A DNA stretch of 6,902 bases, taken from NCBI GenBank assembly GCA_017472375.1, contig JAFUQL010000250.1, positions 1 to 6,902 on the forward strand, read 5' to 3'. Below, in pieces: positions 1 through 4,736 of the stretch (position 1 is its first letter; each line of letters opens with the position of its first letter). The translations under genes and the position numbers were made by a program. The notes under the pieces were generated by a model. That model did not search any database. It saw nothing but the letters and a program-made list of their open reading frames with translations, and was not told where the DNA came from. The stretch comes from Oscillospiraceae bacterium. GTDB taxonomy: Bacteria; Bacillota; Clostridia; Oscillospirales; Ruminococcaceae.

Positions 1-124
1 CGGAAGCCTTCTTCATAGGCTCAAGCAGGCTGCGCTCGGGCTCGACCTTGCTCAGCACGCTGTAATCGGTACCAGTCATGCCGCGGCGGCCCGGAGTAGT
101 CGGCTTATACTTCTTAATAGCCAT
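1..124 (-). CDS. rplB: 50S ribosomal protein L2 (N-terminal part, cut by window edge)
   Basis: Only the first 41 codons are present; the gene runs off the low-coordinate end. The visible N-terminus begins MAIKKYKPTTPGRRGMT, the hallmark start of bacterial L2 (uL2), followed by a Lys/Glu-rich stretch as usual. L2 binds 23S rRNA near the peptidyl transferase centre and is needed for subunit joining. The ATG at 124-122 is preceded by an AAGGAG Shine-Dalgarno sequence 7 nt upstream (minus strand, around 131-137). It is the fifth gene of the S10 operon, in the canonical place after rplW, separated by 78 nt that hold two short hairpins. Nothing can be said about the catalytically important C-terminal part, which lies outside the window. 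Confidence 0.96.
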   Translation of the reverse strand, partial: MAIKKYKPTTPGRRGMTGTDYSVLSKVEPERSLLEPMKKAS

Positions 125-159
125 TGCTAGTCTCCTTTTTGATCTTATGAATTCTTATC

Positions 160-196
160 GGGGTCATATCCCCATATGCGAGCCCTCGGCGGGCTC
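160..196 (-). other. Two small hairpins in the rplW-rplB spacer
   Basis: In the 78-nt gap before rplB there is a perfect 6-bp stem (GAGCCC/GGGCTC, 180-185 with 191-196, 5-nt loop) and a 4-bp stem (GGGG/CCCC, 160-163 with 170-173). Neither is followed by a U-tract, so they are not terminators. They may space or stabilise the message; this is inference only. Confidence 0.4.
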
Positions 197-202
197 AGTC
201 GG

Positions 203-496
203 TTACACCATGGACTCGAAGAAGTCGATGCCCTTGGAATCCTGCTTCAGGGTGACGATGGCCTTCTTGCTCTTGGCAGTGTAGCCGGCGTGCATGCCCT
301 GGCGGCGGTAACGGCCGCGCACGTTGATGGTGTTGACCTTCTCGACCTTCACACCGAACAGGGCCTCGACCGCCTGGGCGATCTCGATCTTGTTGGCGGA
401 GGTAGCCACCTTAAAGGTGTACTTCTTCTCGGCGATGCCCTGCATGGAGTTCTCGGTGATGACAGGGGCCAGGATGATATCATGTGCAGTCTTCAT
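203..496 (-). CDS. rplW: 50S ribosomal protein L23
   Basis: A 97-residue protein of the usual L23 (uL23) size. It has the family start pattern D-I-I-L-A-P-V-I-T-E near residues 6-15, the KYTFKV strand (25-30), the A-N-K-I-E-I segment (34-39) and the basic NVRGRYRRQG loop (58-67) that contacts 23S rRNA. L23 sits at the exit of the nascent-chain tunnel and is the docking site for trigger factor and SRP. Its ATG shares one base with the rplD stop (TAATG at 498-494), and its Shine-Dalgarno GAGGAGG lies inside the last rplD codons about 10 nt upstream. Synthesis is therefore probably coupled to translation of rplD. The sequence looks complete and normal. Confidence 0.98.
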   Translation of the reverse strand: MKTAHDIILAPVITENSMQGIAEKKYTFKVATSANKIEIAQAVEALFGVKVEKVNTINVRGRYRRQGMHAGYTAKSKKAIVTLKQDSKGIDFFESMV

Positions 497-1119
497 TAGC
501 CCAGAACCTCCTCGATCTTCTTGGCAGCGGCCACGCTGACGACCAGCTTCTCGGCGTTCACGACGTCGTAGGTGTTCACGCTGGTGGCGACGGTGGTCTT
601 GACGCCGGGGATGTTGGCAGCGCTCTTGACGAACATGGGGTTCACCACATCGGCGACCACCAGGTTCTTCTTGCCGGCGCCGATGGCGCTCAGCATGCTG
701 ACAACGGCCTTGGTCTTGTACTCGGTAGCGGCCAGCTCGTCAACCACGATCAGGTTGCCGTTCAGGGCCTTGTCGGACAGAGCGCTCAGGATGGCCAGGC
801 GCTTGACCTTCTTGTTGATGTGGTAGCTGTAGTCGCGGGGCTTGGGGCCCAGGGCGACGCCGCCGTGAGTCCAGTGAGGAGCACGGGTGGAACCCTGACG
901 GGCGTGACCGGTGCCCTTCTGACGCCAGGGCTTACGACCGCCGCCGGAAACCTCGCTGCGGGTCTTGGTGCTCTGGGTGCCCTGGCGCTGGTTGGCCAGG
1001 AAGTTCACGATGGCGATGTGAACAGCCTTCTCGTTGGGGGTGATGCCGAAGACAGCGTCGGAAAGCTCCACAGTGGAAACCTTCTGGCCGTCCTTGTTCA
1101 AAACGTCAAAATTTGCCAT
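496..1119 (-). CDS. rplD: 50S ribosomal protein L4
   Basis: A 207-residue protein of typical L4 (uL4) length. The conserved extended loop that reaches the exit-tunnel constriction is clear at residues 59-83: GGGRKPWRQKGTG, then HARQGSTRAP and HW. Macrolide-resistance changes in other bacteria map to the KPWRQKGTG stretch (63-71); all of these residues are intact here. Residue 72 is His where many species have Arg, which I believe is common in clostridia. The C-terminal part shows the globular domain with LIVVDEL (123-129). The start ATG has a strong AAAGGAGG site that overlaps the rplC stop codon (TAAAGGAGG near 1136-1128). In E. coli L4 also represses its own operon through the S10 leader and shuts down by attenuation; whether that holds here is unknown. 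Confidence 0.98.
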   Translation of the reverse strand: MANFDVLNKDGQKVSTVELSDAVFGITPNEKAVHIAIVNFLANQRQGTQSTKTRSEVSGGGRKPWRQKGTGHARQGSTRAPHWTHGGVALGPKPRDYSYHINKKVKRLAILSALSDKALNGNLIVVDELAATEYKTKAVVSMLSAIGAGKKNLVVADVVNPMFVKSAANIPGVKTTVATSVNTYDVVNAEKLVVSVAAAKKIEEVLG

Positions 1120-1133
1120 TGTGCTTTCCTCCT

Positions 1134-1766
1134 TTACGCCTTCACGCTGTCGGTCAGGGTGACCACGGCGCCCTTGGGGCCGGGGACAGCGCCCTTGACG
1201 GCGATCAGATTGTTCTCGACGTCGACCTTGACGACGGTCAGGTTCTGCACAGTCACGCGCTCAGCGCCCATGTGGCCGGGCAGCTTCTTGCCCTTGAACA
1301 CGCGGCTGGGGGTGGAGCAGGAACCCATGGAGCCGGCATGGCGGGCCACAGGGCCGGTGCCGTGGCTCTCGCGCAGGCGATGGCCGTTCCAGCGCTTGAT
1401 GGTGCCCTGGTAGCCCTTGCCCTTGCTGATGCCGGACACATCGATGCGGTCGCCGGCGGTGAAGACGTCGGCCTTCAGGATGTCGCCCACGTTCATGGCG
1501 GCGATGTCATCCAGACGGAACTCGCGCAGGGTGCGCTTGGGAGCCACGTCAGCCTTGTCGAAGTGGCCCTTGGCGGCCTTGTTGACCTTCTTGGCGCTGA
1601 TCTCGCCGAAGCCCAGCTGAACAGCCTGGTAGCCGTCGCTCTCGACGGTCTTCTTCTGCACCACGGTGCAGGGGCCGGCCTCGATCACAGTGACGGGAAC
1701 GACCTTGCCGTTCTCGTCGAACAGCTGGGTCATGCCCAGCTTCTTGCCGATGATACCTTTGATCAT
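1134..1766 (-). CDS. rplC: 50S ribosomal protein L3
   Basis: A 210-residue L3 (uL3) starting MIKGIIGKKLGMTQ, the standard family N-terminus. Other landmarks are the central SKGKGYQG loop (114-121) with RWNGHR after it, the GSMGSC region (146-150), and the VFKGKKLPGHMG block (156-167). L3 is one of the first proteins in 50S assembly and its loop approaches the peptidyl transferase centre. I chose the ATG at 1766-1764: it is 11 nt from an AGGAGG site at 1783-1778 and matches the usual family start. An in-frame TTG at 1775 would add three residues but lies only 2 nt from the same site, so it is unlikely. The stop overlaps the rplD ribosome binding site. A long spacer precedes this gene. Confidence 0.97.
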   Translation of the reverse strand: MIKGIIGKKLGMTQLFDENGKVVPVTVIEAGPCTVVQKKTVESDGYQAVQLGFGEISAKKVNKAAKGHFDKADVAPKRTLREFRLDDIAAMNVGDILKADVFTAGDRIDVSGISKGKGYQGTIKRWNGHRLRESHGTGPVARHAGSMGSCSTPSRVFKGKKLPGHMGAERVTVQNLTVVKVDVENNLIAVKGAVPGPKGAVVTLTDSVKA

Positions 1767-1916
1767 TGTTTGCAAATCCTCCTGTTAAAGGTTATTGGTT
1801 GGCACCGGGTTATGTGCCAACTTGACCTCTCCGCTTCTGCGGATCGATCTCGTCGCTGTACTGCCACACCGGCAGTTGGCGGCGCTGTGGGCCTCCCTTA
1901 CCGGCCCGTTGTGGGG
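1767..1916 (-). promoter_or_regulatory. Structured 150-nt spacer between rpsJ and rplC
   Basis: The gap is long for this junction and contains four self-complementary segments in a row (minus-strand RNA). They are GGGCC/GGCCC (1889-1893 with 1903-1907), CTGCC/GGCAG (1861-1865 with 1871-1875), TCCGC/GCGGA (1830-1834 with 1839-1843) and GTTGGCAC/GTGCCAAC (1798-1805 with 1814-1821). The last is a perfect 8-bp stem with an 8-nt loop, ending 14 nt before the rplC Shine-Dalgarno site. No U-tract follows, so it is not an intrinsic terminator. A role as a protein-binding or translation-control element for rplC is inference. No convincing promoter was seen here. Confidence 0.45.
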
Positions 1917-2228
1917 TTACAGCTTGATCTCGATCTCCACACCAGCGGGGAGCTGCAGGCTCGTCAGAGCCTCGACCGTCTTGTTGGACGGCTTCAGAAC
2001 GTCGATCAGACGCTTATGGGTGCGGTTCTCAAACTGCTCACGGCTGTCCTTGTACTTATGGACGGCACGCAGGATGGTCACCACTTCCTTGTCGGTGGGC
2101 AGAGGAATGGGGCCGGACACGCGAGCGCCGGTGCGCTTAGCGGTCTCAACGATTCTCTCTGCGGCGGCATCCACCAGCTGGTGGTCATAGCTCTGTAAAC
2201 GAATTCTGATCTTTTCCTTGACTGCCAT
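1917..2228 (-). CDS. rpsJ: 30S ribosomal protein S10
   Basis: A 103-residue S10 (uS10), the normal length. Conserved landmarks are IRIRLQSYDHQLVD (7-20), GARVSGPIPLPT (34-45), the RAVHKYKDSREQFE loop (54-67) and RTHKRLID (69-76). S10 is a late-assembling protein of the 30S head; the same protein is NusE, which partners NusB in antitermination. Loop residues around 54-62 approach the tetracycline site in other bacteria; nothing unusual is visible here. The ATG at 2228-2226 has an AGGAGG site 9 nt upstream. As first gene of the operon it is preceded by a long leader with two candidate promoters, so the whole ribosomal cluster below it is probably transcribed from there. Confidence 0.98.
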   Translation of the reverse strand: MAVKEKIRIRLQSYDHQLVDAAAERIVETAKRTGARVSGPIPLPTDKEVVTILRAVHKYKDSREQFENRTHKRLIDVLKPSNKTVEALTSLQLPAGVEIEIKL

Positions 2229-2310
2229 TGCTTACGCCTCCTAAATGTTTTCCTTTGGCGAGCCGATAAATGACTGTTACACCGCGCCGGGTGTTCAACT
2301 TTTTCCCATA

Positions 2311-2331
2311 ACAAAAGCCGGTGAACCGCTT
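2311..2331 (-). terminator. Weak terminator-like hairpin in the S10 leader
   Basis: On the minus strand AAGCGG pairs with CC-G-GCTT (2331-2326 with 2321-2315, one bulged G, TTCA loop). The last bases of the stem run into a UUUUGUU tract. The stem is short and bulged, so termination would be partial at best. Its 5' arm overlaps the stop codon of a possible 30-codon reading frame. Confidence 0.3.
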
Positions 2332-2378
2332 AGGCGCAGTTCCCCCGGACAGAACTATGGCAAAGCACACGAACATTG

Positions 2379-2400
2379 GTTCGCTGAGTAACTAGCGAAC
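2379..2400 (-). other. Hairpin in the S10 leader
   Basis: Perfect 7-bp stem GTTCGCT/AGCGAAC (2400-2394 with 2385-2379 on the minus strand) with an 8-nt loop. No U-tract follows. It lies between the two terminator-like hairpins of the leader and could be part of a larger fold; function unknown. Confidence 0.45.
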
Positions 2401-2459
2401 ATATCCCTTTGCACTCAATCATTCTTTCGCCCGGTTCTAGACTCGGACATACTCCGCGG

Positions 2460-2480
2460 AAAAACCCGTACACGGTACGG
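2460..2480 (-). terminator. Candidate attenuator in the S10 leader
   Basis: Minus-strand RNA reads CCGTAC, CGT loop, GTACGG, then G and five U residues (stem 2480-2475 with 2471-2466; U-tract 2464-2460). The stem-loop plus U-tract geometry is that of a short intrinsic terminator. It lies about 66-86 nt after the predicted P2 start and about 230 nt before rpsJ, where premature termination would control the whole ribosomal operon. The stem is only 6 bp with a 3-nt loop, so efficiency is uncertain. Confidence 0.45.
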
Positions 2481-2506
2481 CAACCTCCCGCATCATCGCA
2501 TATCGT

Positions 2507-2535
2507 GGCTTGCATGCTGACTTGCCATGCAAGCC
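2507..2535 (-). other. Perfect 10-bp hairpin near the P2 transcript 5' end
   Basis: GGCTTGCATG and CATGCAAGCC (2535-2526 and 2516-2507 on the minus strand) pair without a mismatch around a 9-nt loop. The stem would begin about 11 nt after the predicted P2 transcription start. Without a U-tract it is not a terminator; it could protect the 5' end of the mRNA or bind a regulator. Confidence 0.55.
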
Positions 2536-2552
2536 TTTCGCAGCCGAAAATT

Positions 2553-2581
2553 ATAATAGCACACTGTGCCCGGTGTTGCAA
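2553..2581 (-). promoter_or_regulatory. Candidate sigma70 promoter P2 for the S10 operon
   Basis: On the minus strand a -35 box TTGCAA (2581-2576) is separated by 17 nt from a -10 box TATTAT (2558-2553). Directly upstream is an A/T-tract region (T7, G, A7 at 2601-2585) ending 3 nt from the -35 box, as expected for an UP element. An overlapping TATAAT at 2555-2550 would give a 20-nt spacer. An 11-nt palindrome GCACACTGTGC (2559-2569) fills the part of the spacer next to the -10 box and could be an operator. Confidence 0.6.
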
Positions 2582-2591
2582 GTGTTTTTTT

Positions 2592-2623
2592 CAAAAAAAT
2601 CGAAATTTTTTCGGATTTTTTTG
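2592..2623. repeat. AT-rich imperfect inverted repeat upstream of P2
   Basis: The arm CAAAAAAATC (on either strand) pairs with its partner at the other end of 2592-2623, and an inner CGAAA/TTTCG pair extends the stem to about 14 bp with one bulged base. On the minus strand it follows a small GCGG/CCGC hairpin and ends in a run of T residues, so it could weakly terminate transcripts from P1 as well as act as the upstream A/T element of P2. Confidence 0.4.
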
Positions 2624-2642
2624 CGGTCTTCCGCCGCCTGTC

Positions 2643-2690
2643 CTGCCAAGGGCAGTATGGGCGGCGTTCGGCCCGTTCAAACACCCGAAC
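2643..2690 (-). other. Two hairpins in the P1-specific leader
   Basis: GTTCGG pairs with CCGAAC (2690-2685 with 2671-2666, 13-nt loop) and CTGCC pairs with GGCAG (2655-2651 with 2647-2643, 3-nt loop). Both would exist only in the transcript from P1. They have no U-tracts and no recognisable family match. Confidence 0.35.
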
Positions 2691-2719
2691 CACCCTTTTC
2701 GGCAGCCCGCTCAAGGTGT

Positions 2720-2745
2720 GCGCCCCGGCGGCAGTGCCGGTGCGC
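2720..2745 (-). other. GC-rich hairpin at the start of the P1 transcript
   Basis: GCGC-A-CCGGC pairs with GCCGG-G-GCGC (2745-2736 with 2729-2720), a 9-bp stem with one A/G mismatch and a 6-nt loop. It begins about 8 nt after the predicted P1 start and would be very stable. Function unknown; a 5'-end stabiliser is one possibility. Confidence 0.4.
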
Positions 2746-2759
2746 TCTCGAACTCCACT

Positions 2760-2806
2760 AGTATACTACCCTTTTTCGCCTGCTGTCAACGGTTTTTTGA
2801 AAAAAC
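2760..2806 (-). promoter_or_regulatory. Strong sigma70 promoter P1 with UP-like tract
   Basis: On the minus strand a perfect consensus -35 box TTGACA (2789-2784) is followed after 18 nt by TATACT (2765-2760). Just upstream of the -35 box is T6-C-A6 followed by CCG (roughly 2805-2790), the same layout as at P2. Transcription would begin near 2753. It lies directly after the rqcH terminator, with nothing but a leader before rpsJ, so it most likely drives the S10 operon. It is the best promoter match in the window. Confidence 0.75.
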
Positions 2807-2808
2807 GC

Positions 2809-2841
2809 AAAAAAAGACCGGCGTGCAGGCGGCACGCCAGT
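2809..2841 (-). terminator. Intrinsic terminator of rqcH
   Basis: Eight nt after the rqcH stop the minus-strand RNA forms a 9-bp stem (ACTGGCGTG with CACGCCGGT, one G-U pair, 7-nt loop; 2841-2833 with 2825-2817), followed after one base by seven U residues (2815-2809). This is a textbook Rho-independent terminator. It separates the upstream gene group from the S10 operon promoter. Confidence 0.88.
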
Positions 2842-2848
2842 GCTGGGG

Positions 2849-4594
2849 TCATTTCTTCTCGGCCAGCCGCCCGGCGAGGGCGGGGTCGGGGGTGATGTAG
2901 GCGGTCTCGTACCGCTCGTAGAGCACCATGCCGGGCTTCAGGTCGCCGGTCTTGCGGATGTTCCGCACCTCGGTGTAGTCCACGGCCACCTTCACGCCCT
3001 TGGCCTGGCTGGAGTGCAGCACGGCCAGCTGGGCGGCCTCCTCCTTGGTGGAGTCGGGGATGTCCCGGCCCTCGCTCATCACCACGGTGTGGCTGCCGGG
3101 GGCATCCTTGGTGTGGAACCACAGATCCTTGCCCCGGGCGGTGTGAAGGGTCAGCTTGTCGTTCTGCAGGTTGTTGCGCCCCACCAGGATGAGGAACCCG
3201 TCGGAGGAGCGGTAGCGGTAGAAGTCGGCGGGCTTCTGCTTCTTGTCCCGCACCTTGTAATATTTCAGGTAGCCCTGGCTTTTCAGCTCGGCGCGGATCT
3301 CGCCCAGCGCCTGCTCGCCCGGGGCGGCCTCCACCTCGTACAGCACCGTTTTCAGGTACTCGATCTCGTGTTCGCCCTCGGCCAGCAGCTTCACCAGCAT
3401 TTTAGCGGCGGTCTGCTTTTTCTTGTAATCCCGGAAGTACTTCTGGGCGTTGGCCACCGGGGACAGGCGCACATCCAGCGGGATGGTGACCTCCTGCCCA
3501 TCGTAGTAGTTGGTGACGGTCACCGACTTGGCGCCCTTCTGGATGGCCCAGAGGTTGGCCTGCAGCAGCTCACCGAACACCCGCAGCCGGTCGCTGCTCT
3601 CGCTCTGAGCCAGCTCCTCCTTGCGGGCGGCCTGCTTGCGCACGGCGCGGTCCAGCAGGTTCTTGACCGTCTTGTGCAGGTCCTTGCTCTTCTGGCGCAG
3701 CCGCTCGGCCCGGTCCTTGTCCGAGTAGTACCCCTCCAGCAGGGCGCTGAAGCCGGGGTACTCCACCAGCCTGGCCTTCGGCCCGTACTGGGCGGGGCGC
3801 AGGAAGGTGAACTCAATGGGCTTGCCCTCGGGGGTGAACACCGCGATAGGGGTGCCGCCGGCGGCGTACTCCTCCCGGATGCCCTCGATGGCCTCCACCA
3901 GCGCCTTCTGCTGGGCGGGGGTCAGGCGGTCGGCGTCGGGGGCGGCGTCCCCCAGCGCCCGGAAGGCCGCCTCCCGGCAAATGATCGGGCCCACGCCGGC
4001 CTCGGTGCGCACCAGCGCATCGGCGGCGGGCAGGTCCTTCTGGCAGGCGGCTGCCACCAGGCCGGCGGCGCTGCCCTCGAAGAAGTCCGGCTTGTTGGGG
4101 CGGGGCGGCATGGTGTAGGGCAGGCCGGGCAGAAGCTGGCGCACCTCGCTGTCCTCAAAGTCCACCCGCTTCAGCGCGTCGATGATGCGGCCGTTCTGAG
4201 TCAGCACCAGATTGGAGTAGCGGCCCATCAGCTCGGCGGCCAGGGTGTTCTTCACCAGGTCGCCCATCTCGTTCACGCACTGGAAGTCGAAAAAGACGAT
4301 GCGCTCGCCCTGCTCCATGCGCACATCCAGCAGCCGGCCGCCGGACAGGTGCTTGCGCAGCAGCATACAGAAGCTGGGGGGCACCGCGGGGTTCTCGAAG
4401 CTCTCCTCGGTGAAGCACACCCGGGCGGAGCCGCTGCGGGCGCTGAGCAGCAATTTGAAGGTCTGGGTGCGGGTGCGCATGGTCAGCAGCACCTCGTCCC
4501 GGGTGGGCTCAAAGATCTTGTCGATCCTGGCATCCACCAGCGTTTCTTTCAGTTCCCGGGCTGCCAGAGCCAGGGTGGCGGCATCCAATGCCAT
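2849..4594 (-). CDS. rqcH: Rqc2-type ribosome quality control factor RqcH (NFACT family)
   Basis: A 581-residue NFACT protein of full family length. RqcH binds 50S subunits that still carry peptidyl-tRNA and recruits tRNA-Ala to add C-terminal alanine tails that mark stalled chains for proteolysis. Visible parts: N-terminal NFACT-N domain from MALDA, with RKHLSGG (80-86) and the E-L-M-G-R-Y-S-N-L segment (about 120-128); a charged coiled-coil middle (about 290-435); and the C-terminal NFACT-R domain (about 455-560) with ILVGRNN, KDLWFHTKD and PGSH (residues 469-502). The residue pair matching the DR motif (Asp97-Arg98 in Bacillus subtilis, required for tRNA binding) reads Glu97-Arg98. The start ATG has GAGGTG 7 nt upstream. 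The gene has its own terminator and possibly its own promoter. Older annotations call this family fibronectin-binding protein. Confidence 0.95.
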   Translation of the reverse strand: MALDAATLALAARELKETLVDARIDKIFEPTRDEVLLTMRTRTQTFKLLLSARSGSARVCFTEESFENPAVPPSFCMLLRKHLSGGRLLDVRMEQGERIVFFDFQCVNEMGDLVKNTLAAELMGRYSNLVLTQNGRIIDALKRVDFEDSEVRQLLPGLPYTMPPRPNKPDFFEGSAAGLVAAACQKDLPAADALVRTEAGVGPIICREAAFRALGDAAPDADRLTPAQQKALVEAIEGIREEYAAGGTPIAVFTPEGKPIEFTFLRPAQYGPKARLVEYPGFSALLEGYYSDKDRAERLRQKSKDLHKTVKNLLDRAVRKQAARKEELAQSESSDRLRVFGELLQANLWAIQKGAKSVTVTNYYDGQEVTIPLDVRLSPVANAQKYFRDYKKKQTAAKMLVKLLAEGEHEIEYLKTVLYEVEAAPGEQALGEIRAELKSQGYLKYYKVRDKKQKPADFYRYRSSDGFLILVGRNNLQNDKLTLHTARGKDLWFHTKDAPGSHTVVMSEGRDIPDSTKEEAAQLAVLHSSQAKGVKVAVDYTEVRNIRKTGDLKPGMVLYERYETAYITPDPALAGRLAEKK

Positions 4595-4654
4595 AGGGGT
4601 TCACCTCGCTTGGGTCGTATGGGGGGCTCTGCGGCTCCCCTTATAATACCTATT

Positions 4655-4684
4655 TATATAGGGGCGTGTGGGAACGGCGGTCAG
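4655..4684 (-). promoter_or_regulatory. Possible weak promoter for rqcH
   Basis: On the minus strand CTGACC (4684-4679) and TATATA (4660-4655) are separated by 18 nt in the gap before rqcH; additional TATTAT and TATAAG motifs follow at 4648-4640 but have no good -35 partner. The -35 candidate lies within the 3' arm of a long hairpin, so DNA function and RNA structure overlap. Support is the motif match alone. Confidence 0.35.
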
Positions 4685-4715
4685 GATCGCATCGATCTGA
4701 CCCGTTCCCTGCCCC
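4661..4715 (-). other. Long hairpin between the Nif3-family gene and rqcH
   Basis: Starting 21 nt after the stop of the upstream gene, the two arms pair over about 22 bp: GGGGC/GCCCC (4711-4715 with 4661-4665), GGGAACGG/CCGTTCCC (4702-4709 with 4670-4677), GTCAG/CTGAC and ATCG/CGAT, with small bulges and a 3-nt loop at 4690-4692. The following minus-strand sequence is TATATAAATAGG, not a U-tract, so classical intrinsic termination is doubtful. It may mark the 3' end of the upstream mRNA, act as a barrier to exonucleases, or be a scattered extragenic repeat. Confidence 0.6.
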
Positions 4716-4736
4716 GTTTTGGGCGGTCGGTTCGGC

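Larger units (their letters stand above)
2229..2753 (-). promoter_or_regulatory. Predicted long structured leader of the S10 operon
   Basis: Between the predicted start of transcription of P1 (about 2753) and rpsJ there are about 525 nt without a convincing gene; from P2 (about 2546) the leader would be about 318 nt. The RNA has many local stems: 2720-2745, 2666-2690, 2643-2655, 2507-2535, a terminator-like 2460-2480, 2379-2400, 2338-2356, a second weak terminator-like 2311-2331, and 2279-2294 near the ribosome binding site. This density suggests a cis-regulatory leader. In E. coli the S10 leader is controlled by L4, but I cannot identify this one as a known family. A possible 30-codon reading frame (2422-2330) lies inside it and is weakly supported. 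Confidence 0.6.

Noticed and set aside
902..904. His72 in the L4 tunnel loop where many species have Arg
   Set aside because: All key residues of the KPWRQKGTG stretch are intact and I believe His is frequent here in clostridia, so it is not evidence of drug resistance.
1767..1775. TTG start for rplC three codons upstream of the ATG
   Set aside because: It is only 2 nt from the Shine-Dalgarno sequence, while the ATG at 1766 has proper spacing and matches the family N-terminus.
2592..2623. AT-rich inverted repeat as a mobile-element end or insertion scar
   Set aside because: No transposase, target duplication or second copy is present; it is better explained as an upstream promoter element or weak terminator.
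2685..2700. AGGGTGG on the minus strand, resembling part of a T-box antiterminator
   Set aside because: The rest of the T-box consensus does not follow, and there is not enough RNA upstream for a Stem I; the downstream genes are also not typical T-box targets.
2493..2714. 73-residue minus-strand frame in the S10 leader
   Set aside because: It starts with a non-ATG codon without a ribosome binding site, and runs through the P2 promoter and the A/T-tract repeat, so its Lys/Phe-rich translation is a product of those tracts.
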